A model generated the notes under the pieces. It was not told the origin of the DNA, made no database searches, and worked only from the letters and a program-made list of their open reading frames with translations. DNA of 64,000 nt from Megalobrama amblycephala (taxonomy: Eukaryota; Chordata; Actinopteri; Cypriniformes; Xenocyprididae), in contig NC_063062.1 in the NCBI RefSeq assembly GCF_018812025.1, forward strand, positions 5,001,013 to 5,065,012. Reading direction: 5' to 3'. The position numbers and the translations under genes are program-made. Each line of letters begins with the position of its first letter. The first letter of the stretch is position 1. Shown in pieces: positions 10,801 to 21,084 of the stretch.

Positions 10801-13800
10801 TTTATCTCACAATTCTGACTTTTTTCTTGCAATTGTGAGTTTTATCATGCAATTCTGACTTTTTTCTCAGAATTGTGAGATATAAACACAATTGCGAGTT
10901 ATAAAGCCAGAATTGCATGATATAAACTCGCAATTGCGTCTTAAAAGACAGAATTGCGTGATATAAACTTGTGAGTTTATATCTCCCAATTCTGAGAAGA
11001 AAAGTCAAAATTGTGAGATTTAAACTCGCAATTGCAAGTTATAAAGTCACAATTGCATGATATAGTCCGAATTGCATGAGTTATAAAGTCAGAATTCTGA
11101 CTTTTTTCTTGCAGTTGCGAGTTTATATCATGCAATTCTGACTTTATAACTCACAATTGTGAGTTTATATCTTGCAATTCTAAGAAAAAAAGTTAGAATT
11201 GTGAGATATAAACTTGCAATTGTGAGAAAAAAGCCAGAATTCTCGAGAAATCTTAAGTTTATATCTCACAATTCAGACTTTTTTCTTGCAATTCCAATTT
11301 TATATGCCACAATTCAGAAGAAAAAAAAAGATATAAACTCACAATTGCAGTTTTTATCTCACAATTCTGACTTTATAACTCACAACTGTAAATTTAAATC
11401 CAACAATTCTGACCTTTTTTCTCAGAATTGCGAGATATAAAATACAAAGTTCTGTCATGAAACTCTAGATGGACTGATAGGTGCTTGCAAACACATCATT
11501 CTCTATAGGGCACAGATGATTGGTTCCTGCTGTGTCAGGGATATATACATTTTTTTTATTTCATGACGGAAACAAGCTTCCATAGCAATTAACCTCCAAA
11601 CATGCATTTAACAGTCGTGTGTGCTACTTGTCTTTCTCTCTGGGCAGAATTCTCTCTGTTCTCATACAATAATGGCATGGTGATGTCGTCCTGCCGGGAG
11701 CTGGATAACAACCGTAGCGCCTTGTCTGCCGCTTCTGCCTTCGCCATCGCCACTGCTGGTGCCAACGAGGGCACGCCAACCAAGGAGAAGTACCGCCGCA
11801 TGTCTCTGGCAAGCACAGGTAGCATTCACCAATCTGTTTCAATCTCTCATAGGTTGTGATTATTTGTTGCCTGGCAGAAAAGGGATTAATGTGAATTTTG
11901 ATTGGTTATCAGGGTTCCCCACGGATCAGAGGAACGGAGATAAGGAGTTTGTGATTCGTCGAGCAGCAACTAACAGAGTTCTCAATGTCCTCAGGCACTG
12001 GGTGTCCAAACACTCGCAGGTGAGATTGAGTACACATTATAATAATATACTAAGAAGTGGCTAAAGAGAAACAAAATGTGGTAAAAAATGTCCAAAATGA
12101 TTTTTTTGCACTTATTTTGATGATATCAAGAAACATGATAACATTTTAAATAGGTCATGTAATGCTTCTTAATGTTTTCCTTTTCTTTTATTGCGTAATG
12201 TATCTGTTTGTGCATGTATACGATCTGCAAAGTTCACAGTCTCCCACAAAGGGAATTATTCTATCTATCAGAAAACACTGATCCAGACCTGCCTAAAACG
12301 CCTCGATCGCACCCTATAAACAAAATAGTGAACTTTTAAAATAGCATCATATGACCCCTTTAAAACATGCTCAAATATAAACAGCATTTTAAAAAATAAT
12401 AATAGTATTGAAAGAACTTTCTACAGAGTTCTGTGTGCCTTGCATTTGTGTTTGCATGACTGTGTATTGTGTGTGCAGGACTTTGAAACCAACACTGAAC
12501 TGAAAATGAAGGTGATTAGTTTCCTGGAGGAGGTGATGCATGATCCTGAACTTCTGACCCAGGAAAGGAAAGCTGCAGCCAACATCATCAGGTGAATAGA
12601 GTCTGCCCTACAGCCTGACTGATGCAATGATCATATGTAGGGTTAGATAAATGCAGAAGAAATAATAAATAAATAATAATAATCATTTTTATGAGTGTGT
12701 TGCAATAGCTTTTGTGTGCCACATCTGTCATCTGATAACATTTTGTGCATGTCAGTCAGTCTTTGGTTTTCCTTGTAAAGCATCCATTTTTTTTTTTCTG
12801 ACAGGACATTGACACAGGAGGATCCTGGTGACAATCAGATCTGTCTGGAGGAGGTGCTGCAGATGGTGAGTGGGGTGATTCTGGATCATCCTTTAAATTA
12901 TTTATTATTAACATACATAACATTAAAGTATTTCACTGCTAAAACAATCAGAGCTTTATTGTTTCAACATAATGTATTTACATTACTGTTCAAATGTTTG
13001 GGGTCAAAAATTCTTTTAATGTTTTTTGAAAGAAGTATTGTATCTTATGCTCACCATGGCTGCATGAAATATATATATTTTTTTCTATTTTAATATATTT
13101 TAAAAACGGGTTACACTTTATTTTACAGTGCTGTAATTACATTGTACTTACTCAAATAAGTACTGAGTACTATTAATTAACTGCATGTACTTACAGTTAA
13201 GGTTAGGGTTTGGTTTAGGGTTAGTTACTTGTAATGTTACACTCTAAAAAATGCTGGGTTAAAAACAACCCAAGTTGGGTTGAAAATGGACAAACCCAGC
13301 GATTGGGTTGTTTTAACCCAGCGGTTGGGTTAAATGTTTGCCCAACCTGCTGGGTAGTTTTATTTAAACCAACTATTGTTTAAAAATTGCTATATGGCTA
13401 TAGCTTAAAATGAACCCAAAATAGTTGGGAAATTAAAAACCAGATGCAATTAGAGGCAACAATAAATAGACAAAAGGTGAATGTTTATTAATAAGCTTTA
13501 ATATTTTATTAATATAAATTTAATAGTTTATTAATATAAATTTATTAATAAGCAATTTAATAAATGTTTATTGTTTAATAATTATTCATTGAACATTAAT
13601 AAATGTTCATTTCCAACATACTTTGGGTTCATTTTAATTAAGCAATACAGTAATTTTTAAACAATAGTTGAGTTAAATAAAACTACCCAGCAGGTTGGTC
13701 AAACATTTAACCCTACCGCTGGGTTAAAACAACCCAATTGCTGGGTTTGTCCATTTTCAACCCAACTTGGGTTGTTTTTAACCCAGCATTTTTTAGAGTG

Positions 13801-16800
13801 TATGCATAATTTACTGTTATTACTATAGTAAGTACATGTAGTAACGTGTAACTATGGCACTGTAAAATAAAGTGTTACCTACAAATGTTATTTATTTATG
13901 TGATGGCAAAGCTGAATTTTCAGCATCATTACTTCAGTCATCGGTGTCACATGATCCTTCAGAAATCATTCTAATATGCTGATTTGATGCTTCATATTTT
14001 TTCATGATTCTTTGATGAATAGAACAGGATTTATTTGAAACATAACATTATTAAGATATTTACGGTTACTTTTGATCAATTTAATGCATCTTTGCTGAAT
14101 GAAACTATTCATTTGATAAAAAAAATCGTTCTGACTCCAGACCCGCCTGCTCCCACAGGATTCTTTCCCGTTCCCGCAAAATAATGTTATCTTGTTCCAC
14201 ACATTCATGTTTTGTTCCACTCCCATTCGCAAAATCCCGCATAAAAGTAGCCTATTTAGATTTTTTTGTCAGTACATCCATGAAATTTACATTAAATATT
14301 AAGTTATGTGTTGCCATAACATCCCAGCATAAACGCTCCTGATAAAATATTTGATATTAAAGCATCAATATTCACAAACCACAGTTAGTTTTAACCATAA
14401 AGCAAGCTGCTGTGTGCATGGTTTGGTATGGCAGAATGCGCGCAAAGAGCGCTCCCTTTATAATGACTAAAGAGCTGACGTCTCAGTTCTTCGCAATCTC
14501 ACAAAGCTTTGTTATAAAACAATGAATAAATGAACAATGAATCTTTCATAATGTCTACACTTTGTTTGTTATAATAGGATTGGTGAGTGCGCAAATTTTA
14601 GCACTGCATAAAAACCCTGTCGTTTTGAGCGGTGGGAGGATTCTAACACAAACACATTGCGTAAATCGTTTTTGTTTTATATTAGTTGTTCTTGTTGCTT
14701 TTGTGCAATATATGAATAACAATTTATTAGTTTTTAGATATTTTATGTTTAGACATTTCCATTTTGCGGTAGTGTAGTGTATATCCAGTGGTTTTGTTTT
14801 AGAATGTTTCACCATTTACAAAGTTGTATAAACTGTGCAGAAATTCATTATTCAACTTTTAGTTCATTATTATTTAACTAATTGTTTTGTGATGCAGGCG
14901 GAAGGAGGAAAGTCAGAGCCTTTCGAGAATCATTCGGCTCTGGAGATCGCAGAGCAGCTCACCCTACTGGACCACCTTGTTTTCAAAGTCATACCTTATG
15001 AGTGAGTGCGATTATGTTTCAGTTTATTTGTTCTTTAGGGAACTACAGAGATGAATACAGTTCACTCAAAAATGAAAATGATGCTATTAATGTTACTCCA
15101 AACCTGTATGCTGTTATTCCATGGACATACACTTTGAATAATCTTCACACAGCTCTTACCATATGATTTGCATTTCTATATATGTCTTCTGAAATCATAC
15201 AATAGATTCTAAATTCTGCATAATGCTTTGACATGAATGATGTGAGGGTGATTTTTAATTTTGGGTGAACTATGCATTTTTTAAGAAAAGCTTAGTTGCA
15301 TTGTTTGATCAGATTTTACATAATACTTAAAGAGTTAGTTCACACAAAAATGAAATTTCTGTTATTAATTAAACACCCTCATGTCGTTCCAAACACATAA
15401 GAGTTTGGTTCATCTTCAGAACACAAATTAAGATATTTTTGATGAAATCCTAGAGTTTTTTTTTTCCATCTCCCATAGAAAGCAATGTAATTACTGTTAT
15501 TCAAGGTCCAGAAAAGTAGTAAAGACTTTGGTAAAATAGTCAACGTGACTACAGTGGTTCAACCTTAATGTTACGAAGCGACGAGAATACTTTTTGTGCG
15601 CAAAAACAAAACAAAAATGGACCTTGAATGATGGTAATATACATTGCTATAAGTATAATTCAGAAACCCTTGTTATTATCGACACCGGTGGCCATTAAGT
15701 GAACTGCAGCCAGCAACTTATTTCTCGTGCTTGCACTCTTGCGCACATAACTTGCAGATCTGACTATAGAGACTATAGTTTGAATGAATCTCTTTGCATG
15801 ACACATTGTCATTACAGTACCGATTAGCTCTTTTTTGCATTATCCTTAACATTGGATAAATATTAATTTCATGTGTCATTAAACGGAAGAGAGTCTCTCA
15901 GGAGTGCGCGTAACCATCACAAAGTTTGGATTCACATGAGTCATTCACATAAGAATCAGTCTACAGTCGGGGAAGGTCTCGTTTTTTAAGTTTCGTACAA
16001 GCTGTTCACACATTGACAATACAAAAAGCGATTAATACATGAAAATTCTTGTATATATTTCAGAAATGTGATCAAACACAATGTTTTTCCTCACAAATAC
16101 AGGGAGTTTTTTGGTCAAGGATGGATGAAGAACGACAAAAATGAGAAAACACCTTACATCATGAAAACAACAAAACACTTCAATGATGTAAGTGTTCAAT
16201 GTGAAAACATCTGATTCTAGATAAGTGTAAATGTTCAGTTCTTGCAATGTATTTGTTGATCCCAAATGAAGTATAATGCGCACAATGCTGATATACCTCT
16301 GTCTCTTTTAAAGATCAGTAACCTGATCGCCACAGAGATCCTGCGCTGTGAGGATGTGAATGTACGGGTAGCAGTGATAGAGAAGTGGGTGGCGGTGGCT
16401 GATATCTGCCGCTGTCTCCATAACTACAATGCTGTGCTGGAAATCACCTCATCCCTCAATCGCAGCTCCATCTTCCGTCTGAAGAAAACTTGGCTCAAAG
16501 TTTCTAAACAGGTGAGGAACTACTTGATAAAACCTCATCAAAATAAAAGCAATGATTATGTTATTGAACAAAGAATGTGAGAACATGAATCAAGTCAGTT
16601 GGCATGAAAGGAAAAGTAGGGCCTTTTTTAGACTGTTAAACTGTTCAGACAATTAAAGGTGCAGTAAGCAATTTCTGAGAAACACTGTTTATATTTGAAA
16701 TCAACCCAAACAAACACACTCCTCCCTTCATTGCTTCGCCCCCAAAATGCACGAACATGCAATGCATAAATGGATGTCTCTTTATCGCAGCTGAAGCGGA

Positions 16801-19800
16801 GCAAGATTATGCTTTGCAAAAAATTAAAGCAAAGATGACAAACTAACGAACAAAAAAGGAATCATACAGTACACAAGAGTATATACAAACAAGAGTTGTT
16901 AGTCACCAGCAGCTCCAGACAAACAATGACACTCAAAACTGTCCTGTTACTATAGATAACATTACAACAACAGCATATCTTGGTTCTGTGAATCATAGCA
17001 AAACGTCTCGGGTTACTTGTGTAACCCTGGTTCCCTGAAAAAGGGAACGAGACGCTACGTCATATGACGTTATGGGTTCCCACAGTCTTTCTTCAAATCT
17101 CCCTCTTGCTCACTCTCTCTCCTCCCCCATCATTAGTGGACACGCCCCCTACTGCTGGTTGGCTACAAGAGCAGACTGTCCTCCAAAAAAAATATATATA
17201 TATATTATTACCTATATTTACGTTTTAAAGTCATGCGCCCTCTAGCTGGCATAAAAATAATGACAGTATCATGTTACAACTGTTGTCACCAAAATGATGT
17301 ACCCCAGAGACTATCCTCCAAAAAAAAACGACCCTATAGGTCGTTTTTCAAGCACCTTATTACGACCTATATTTACGTTTTGAAGTCATGCGCCCTCTAG
17401 TGGGCGTAAAAATAATGACAGTGTCGTGTTACGTCTGTCGTCATGAAATGACGTATTACTGTCATTACCAATCAAAATGCGTGTTCATTTAAATGCAATA
17501 TGTGGACTTTTTACACCATTTCTCCTATTTCCATTTACCAAAACTATTTTTTTTATTAACGACTACACCCACCCCCATCCCTAAACCTAACCTTAGTGAC
17601 TTATAGTGCATACACATTTTATGAGCACATGTGTTCCCTGGGATCGAACCCACAATCGCATGATCACATGATTGCATATTGTTATTGCAATGCTCTACCA
17701 ATTGAGCTACGCAAAACCTGAAATATGACGCAGATAAAAGGGAACAATGCATTAAAATGAAAGTGTCCTGTTGTCGAAAGGGGCGCAATTTTAGCAAACG
17801 CTCCTATGAGTCGTATTTCATGAATTAAAATGAAAATGTCCTGTTGTCGATAGGGGCGCCACTTTAGTAAACGCTCCTATGGGTCGTATTTCAGGGAAGT
17901 GACAAACAACCTATATGGTCGTATTGGTTGGAGAACATGTTGGTACCCCACCCCTAAACCTACCCTTAGTGACTTATAGTGCATATACACTTTATGAGCA
18001 CATGTGTTCCCTGGGATCGCATGATCACATGATCACATGATTGCATATTATTATATATTGCTAGCTATAGCTATAGCTTGCTATAGCTACGCAAAACCCG
18101 AAAGATGACGCAGACTAAAAGGGAACAATGCATTTAAATGAAAGTGTCCCGTTGTCAATAGGGGCGCAACTTAAGTAAATGCTCCTATGGGTCGTATTTC
18201 GGGGAAGTGACAAACGACCTATATAGGCGTATTGGTTGGAGAACATGTTGCACAAGAGTGTTGTGGTGCTCGGTCTGATCCACTTTTAACAGTGTTTCTC
18301 AGAAATCACTTACATCATGTTGTTGATTTGATATTAACTGAGTATAATACCTTTTGTAATATTATTATGGATGCTGTTAGATCTGAGTGTATTTGACCAC
18401 TGAATAACATTTAACACCATGTTTTGTTTAAATAATTAGACTAAAACAGTCATTGACAAGCTGCAGAAGTTGGTCTCATCTGAAGGAAGGTTCAAGAACC
18501 TCAGAGAGGCCTTAAAAAAGTAAGTTTTTTTGTTGCTGTACATGTTACTTTTTGCTGTAATTTAACTCAGATCCATATATTTGATGAGATATATTAGAGA
18601 TAGTGATTATTTTATTTTAATAATTTATTTTTTATTGTAATATGATATGGCAATAAAACATCGTTTTCATTTGTTTTTCTTTTTCTAATGTTTCTGCTAG
18701 TTGTGACCCTCCCTGTGTACCATATTTGGGAATGTACCTCACTGACTTGGCCTTTATTGAGGAAGGGACCCCCAACTACACAGAGGACAACCTGGTCAAT
18801 TTTTCCAAGATGAGAATGGTAGGTCTTTTTTAGATGTGTTTCTTTAATGCATGTGGAAACGAGGCATTTTGTTATCATATTGTCTTCGTTTTACAGATAT
18901 CCCATATCATCCGAGAAATCAGGCAGTTTCAGCAAACGGCATACAAGATTGATTACCAGCCAAAGGTATTGAACTATATTGGTTTGTACTGGCAAAATAT
19001 TGGGTTTTATGATCAACATGCACTAGCACAGTACAGTTAGTGGTTAAGTTTGAGTGTGTTTTGTTTGTTCTGTACATCATTGTATCCTTGAACCTTGTAT
19101 CTCCAAAAATGCAATGGAAAAACCCCTATATTTTTTCAGTAATTAAACACTGCATTGTCAGAGTTGGTATTGTGGCTTTATACATGGTCAGAATCTTACA
19201 TGTGTCATTATATTATTAAAGGTGCCCTTGATTCAAAAATTGAATTTACCTCGGCATAGTTAAATAACAAGAGTTCAGTACATGGAAAAGACATACAGTG
19301 AGTCTCAAACCCCATCGTTTCCTCCTTCTTATATAAATCTCATTTGTTTAAACGACCTCCGAAGAACAGGCGAATCTCAACATAACACTGACTGTTACGT
19401 AACAGTCGGGGTATACGCCCCAATATTTGCATAATGCCAGCCCATGATGTTCCCAACATTATAAAAGGCATTAGACAAGGGCAGCCAGTTAACGTCTGGA
19501 GCTGCACACAGCCGAATCATCAGACTAGGTAAGCAAGAACAACAGCGAAAAATGGCAGATGGAGCAATATTAACTGACATAATCCATGATAGCATGATAT
19601 TTTTACTGATATTTGTAAATTGTCTTTCTAAAAGTTTCGTTAGCATGTTGCTAATGTACTGTTAAATGAGGTTAAAGTTACCATCGTTTCTGACTGTATT
19701 CACGGAGACAAGAGCCGTCGCTATTTTCATTTTTTAAACACTTGCAGTCTGTATAATTCATAACACAACTTCATTCTTTATAAATCTCTCCAACAGTGCA

Positions 19801-21084
19801 GCATTAGCCGTTAGCCACGGAGCATAGCCTCAAACTCATACAGAATCAAACATAAACATCAAAATAAATACTTTACTCACATAATTCGAAGCATGCATGC
19901 AGTATGCATGACGAACATCTTGTAAAGATCCATTTGAGGGTTATATTAGCTGTGTGAACTTTGTAAATGTGCTGTAATATAGTCGACAGCTGGTGTGGCA
20001 GGGAGCATGCGATTTAAGGGGGCGGCGCCGAGTGTAAATCAGTGCATCGTTAATGATGCCCCAAAATAGGCAGTTAAAAAAATTAATTTAAAAAAATCTA
20101 TGGGGTATTTTGAGCTGAAACTTCACAGACACATTCAGGAGACACCTTAGACTTATATTACATCTTGTGAAAGAACGTTCTTGGGCACCTTTAACATTTT
20201 ACCAAAATCAAGCTCGAAAGGAGTTGCAAGGTTTTTGACCAGCGCATTTCGGAGAATTTCGGACATACGTATTTTTAACCCATCATAAAACGACTGCATA
20301 TGAGGCAGCGATTGCATCCCATTACGTTTTCATCAACTTACAGGTTATAAAGTTTATTGGCTATATGGGCACTCAGTTTTTTCTGTCATTTGGCCAAAAT
20401 TTCATGTTATAAAAGATAAAGTGGTTATTTAAGACAGTATTGGTGATGATTTGATGACAAATGCTAGATTAAGACGCTCTCTGCTCCTCAAATACATAAA
20501 ACATTAGCCTTTTATATACAGTGTTTCTGGAGTAATTAAAACACTTTACTTATTCAAACCAACAGTTCATTTACCTTTGCATTGCAAACAAGCAAAGATG
20601 ATCCAAATTGCATGCGGCACTTCATTCACGATAGATGCGGGGTGGAGTTATAGGATTTATCGACAGCTTGAGGATCCAATGGAGTTACGAGGTTTAGTTA
20701 CAAGCTCTTTTTAATACTTTTCATTGGTTAGATATTTGCAAAAGCCACAGACAGACAGAATTCAGAAACGTATCACGGTATCTCTACAAAGCCATTTAAT
20801 CACAGAATCTATTCGACTTTAAGTACTTCTAACCTTCACTAACATTAACATGTAGGTATTTTTAGAGTGTTGCATTTACGAGAATGTTTTCTTTTTATTC
20901 TAGGAAACTTGAATTGAGAATTGTTTTCACAGTGTAATTTGCATTGAAGGATCACATTCGATATGAAACTGATACTGCGTTTGTCTTCCAGGCAGTACTG
21001 TATTTACTGGACCAAAGCTTGGTAATGGATGAAGAAGGCCTGTATGAAGCCTCTCTCAGAATTGAGCCTAAAGTGCCCAACTGA
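4462..21084 (+). CDS. rasgrf1: rasgrf1, Ras-specific guanine nucleotide-releasing factor 1 (3' half, 13 coding exons)
   Basis: The joined exons are 4462-4832, 9332-9451, 11648-11818, 11913-12019, 12479-12591, 12805-12865, 14898-15001, 16103-16187, 16314-16511, 18440-18519, 18701-18818, 18897-18965 and 20992-21084. They give 562 residues, and every junction keeps frame. In order they encode the end of the first REM segment ([12 protein letters not shown]), a long Ser/Pro-rich linker with a PKA-type RRMS site, the second REM segment ([13 protein letters not shown]), and a complete CDC25 Ras-GEF domain with [18 protein letters not shown] and [16 protein letters not shown]. The ending [10 protein letters not shown] resembles RASGRF1, not RASGRF2. 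The protein exchanges GDP for GTP on Ras downstream of calcium/calmodulin and receptors, mainly in neurons. The PH, IQ and DH exons lie upstream of the window. Gene identity is secure; the exact paralogue copy is inferred. Confidence 0.96.
4907..8080. mobile_element. AT-rich inverted-repeat element with expanded internal tandem array, copy 1
   Basis: The left end carries CCATCTCGAGATTAAAGTTG. The right end is its inverse followed by TTGGCCCTAATCCTCTTCCG, which is shared with the copies ending at 49444 and 50431. Between them the sequence is built of 20-22-bp words (TTAAATTACGAGAAAAA, GTCGAGATAAAATGTTGAG and others) arranged in larger repeats of very roughly 200-240 bp. Orientation flips at about 7833, so the left arm is about 2.9 kb and the right arm about 0.25 kb. 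The outermost left terminal sequence is missing. No coding capacity is seen; short open frames are artefacts. It lies in a rasgrf1 intron. Confidence 0.85.
8081..8727. other. AT-rich rasgrf1 intron segment
   Basis: Very AT-rich sequence with many T and A runs. No exon, RNA gene or recognisable mobile element is seen. Confidence 0.6.
8728..9232. mobile_element. Probable non-autonomous repeat element
   Basis: The segment is bounded by GCGTTTTAGAATGAAAAC and by an inverted-type AAACAAAAACGCACTAGTGT. Internally it repeats words such as GTTTACACT, GTAAACG and GCGTTTTCGAAAGTCTC in both orientations. The fold-back design and contrast with flanking intron suggest a DNA-transposon derivative. Ends are approximate and no target-site duplication was found. 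Confidence 0.45.
9332..9451 (+). CDS. rasgrf1: rasgrf1 exon: acidic linker
   Basis: Acceptor TTTTTTTCTAG, donor CAG|GTAGAA, phase 1 to phase 1. It encodes [19 protein letters not shown] and [10 protein letters not shown], an acidic and SP-rich linker typical of RASGRF1 between the two REM segments. Confidence 0.94.
9452..10796. other. rasgrf1 intron segment
   Basis: No exon or RNA gene is seen. It contains an A-run at about 9850-9866 and AT-rich unique-looking sequence. Short open frames do not resemble known proteins. Confidence 0.6.
10797..11445. repeat. Dispersed relative of the 21-bp satellite, mixed orientation
   Basis: Words such as CTCACAATTCTGACTTTTTT, GCAATTGTGAG and CAGAATTGTGAGATATAAAC alternate on both strands, giving an overall fold-back structure. 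The AATTCTGACTTTAT core is the same as in the array at 45-2030. The word GACTTTTTTCTC is shared with the other AT-rich family at 4907-8080. It may be the unexpanded parent of the first array. Confidence 0.8.
11648..11818 (+). CDS. rasgrf1: rasgrf1 exon: linker with PKA-type site
   Basis: Acceptor CTGGGCAG, donor CACAG|GTAGCA, phase 1 to 1. It encodes [20 protein letters not shown], the alanine-rich [12 protein letters not shown] and [13 protein letters not shown] fits the PKA consensus at a position recalled as a regulatory phosphoserine in mammalian RASGRF1. Confidence 0.95.
11913..12019 (+). CDS. rasgrf1: rasgrf1 exon: start of second REM segment
   Basis: Phase 1 in, phase 0 out; the upstream intron is only 94 bp. 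It encodes [20 protein letters not shown] followed by WVSKHSQ, the conserved helix that packs against the CDC25 domain in SOS and RASGRF proteins. Confidence 0.96.
12020..12478. other. rasgrf1 intron
   Basis: AT-rich intron with consensus splice ends. Nothing else is recognised. Confidence 0.7.
12479..12591 (+). CDS. rasgrf1: rasgrf1 exon: REM segment continued
   Basis: Acceptor GTGTGCAG, donor CAG|GTGAAT, phase 0 in, phase 2 out. It encodes [20 protein letters not shown] and the [11 protein letters not shown] helix. Confidence 0.96.
12805..12865 (+). CDS. rasgrf1: rasgrf1 exon: REM to CDC25 junction
   Basis: A 61-bp exon, phase 2 in and phase 0 out, encoding [20 protein letters not shown]. 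Donor ATG|GTGAGT. Confidence 0.95.
13109..13879. mobile_element. MITE with GGTTACACTTTATTTTACAG ends, itself interrupted
   Basis: The left end GGTTACACTTTATTTTACAG and the right end CTGTAAAATAAAGTGTTACC are near-perfect inverted repeats. Without the inner insertion the element would be about 210 bp. Confidence 0.88.
13240..13800. mobile_element. MITE with CACTCTAAAAAATGCTGGGTT ends, copy 2 (innermost)
   Basis: The ends are the same as those of the element at 3395-3893. It is flanked by TA at 13238-13239 and at 13801-13802. It sits inside the 13109-13879 element, making a three-level nest. Confidence 0.9.
14141..14897. other. rasgrf1 intron remainder
   Basis: AT-rich intron; no exon or recognisable element seen. 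Confidence 0.6.
14898..15001 (+). CDS. rasgrf1: rasgrf1 exon: start of CDC25 Ras-GEF domain
   Basis: Phase 0 in, phase 2 out; acceptor GATGCAG. It encodes [20 protein letters not shown] and LVFKVIPYE, the first helix of the catalytic domain. Confidence 0.96.
15002..16102. other. rasgrf1 intron with MITE fragment
   Basis: Words at about 15328-15470 (AGAGTTAGTTCACACAAAAA, CACCCTCATGTCGTTCCAAA, ACACAAATTAAGATATTTTT) match the left half of the TTAGTTCACCC MITE family found complete at 31731-32584. The rest is not recognised. Confidence 0.65.
16103..16187 (+). CDS. rasgrf1: rasgrf1 exon: CDC25 domain
   Basis: Phase 2 in, phase 0 out. It encodes [20 protein letters not shown] and KTTKHFND. Donor GAT|GTAAGT. 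Confidence 0.96.
16314..16511 (+). CDS. rasgrf1: rasgrf1 exon: CDC25 domain core
   Basis: A 66-codon phase 0 exon. It encodes the most conserved Ras-GEF block, [20 protein letters not shown], followed by [20 protein letters not shown]. Confidence 0.97.
16652..18313. mobile_element. Large composite inverted-repeat element
   Basis: The left end GTAAGCAATTTCTGAGAAAC and the right end GTTTCTCAGAAATCACTTAC (18294-18313) are inverted. Inside, 16990-17080 carries CTCGGGTTACTTGTGTAACC and CTGAAAAAGGGAACGAGACG, a dispersed-repeat signature. From about 17310 to 18240 two related segments repeat in tandem: words such as ACCCCTAAACCTA, CTTAGTGACTTATAGTGCAT and GAGAACATGTTG recur. The interior therefore combines at least three repeat types. 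Confidence 0.65.
17629..17713 (-). repeat. tRNA-like sequence inside composite repeat
   Basis: On the minus strand the sequence has an A-box-like TAGCTCAATTGGTAGAGCA (17709-17691) and a B-box-like GGGTTCGATCCC (about 17649-17638). The spacer between them is longer than in a normal tRNA, and the arms do not close into a cloverleaf. A shortened, degenerate second version lies at about 18000-18100. It is probably a tRNA-derived repeat, not a functional tRNA. Confidence 0.55.
18440..18519 (+). CDS. rasgrf1: rasgrf1 exon: CDC25 domain
   Basis: Phase 0 in, phase 2 out; it encodes [20 protein letters not shown] and LREALK. Donor AAA|GTAAGT. Confidence 0.95.
18701..18818 (+). CDS. rasgrf1: rasgrf1 exon: CDC25 domain
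   Basis: Phase 2 in, phase 0 out. It encodes [20 protein letters not shown] and [19 protein letters not shown]. Confidence 0.97.
18897..18965 (+). CDS. rasgrf1: rasgrf1 exon: CDC25 domain
   Basis: Phase 0 at both ends; it encodes [23 protein letters not shown] (shown in two blocks). The upstream intron is only 78 bp. Confidence 0.96.
19216..20193. mobile_element. MITE with TTAAAGGTGCCC ends
   Basis: The left end TTAAAGGTGCCCTTG and the right end TTCTTGGGCACCTTTAA are inverted. There are no coding frames and no evident transposase. It lies in the last rasgrf1 intron. The rest of that intron (18966-19215 and 20194-20991) shows nothing recognised. Confidence 0.75.
20992..21084 (+). CDS. rasgrf1: rasgrf1 terminal coding exon
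   Basis: Acceptor GTCTTCCAG, phase 0. It encodes [20 protein letters not shown] and [10 protein letters not shown], then TGA at 21082-21084. The ending is diagnostic of RASGRF1. Confidence 0.96.
   Translation, partial: AVLYLLDQSLVMDEEGLYEASLRIEPKVPN

Larger units (their letters stand above)
12984..14140. mobile_element. TTCAAAAGTTTGGGG-family MITE interrupted by a nested insertion
   Basis: The left part (12984-13108) has TGTTCAAATGTTTGGGGTC and TGCTCACCATGGCTGCAT. The right part (13880-14140) resumes with GATGGCAAAGCTGAATTTTC and CACATGATCCTTCAGAAATC. Uninterrupted copies at 25569 and 34045 show these halves are normally contiguous, so 13109-13879 is an insertion. Confidence 0.85.

Noticed and set aside
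17636..17713. tRNA gene at 17640-17710
   Set aside because: A- and B-box words exist, but spacing and stems are wrong and a degraded duplicate lies nearby.
17525..17797. 90-codon minus-strand frame
   Set aside because: Lies entirely within the composite repeat including the tRNA-like segment; no similarity to a protein recognised.
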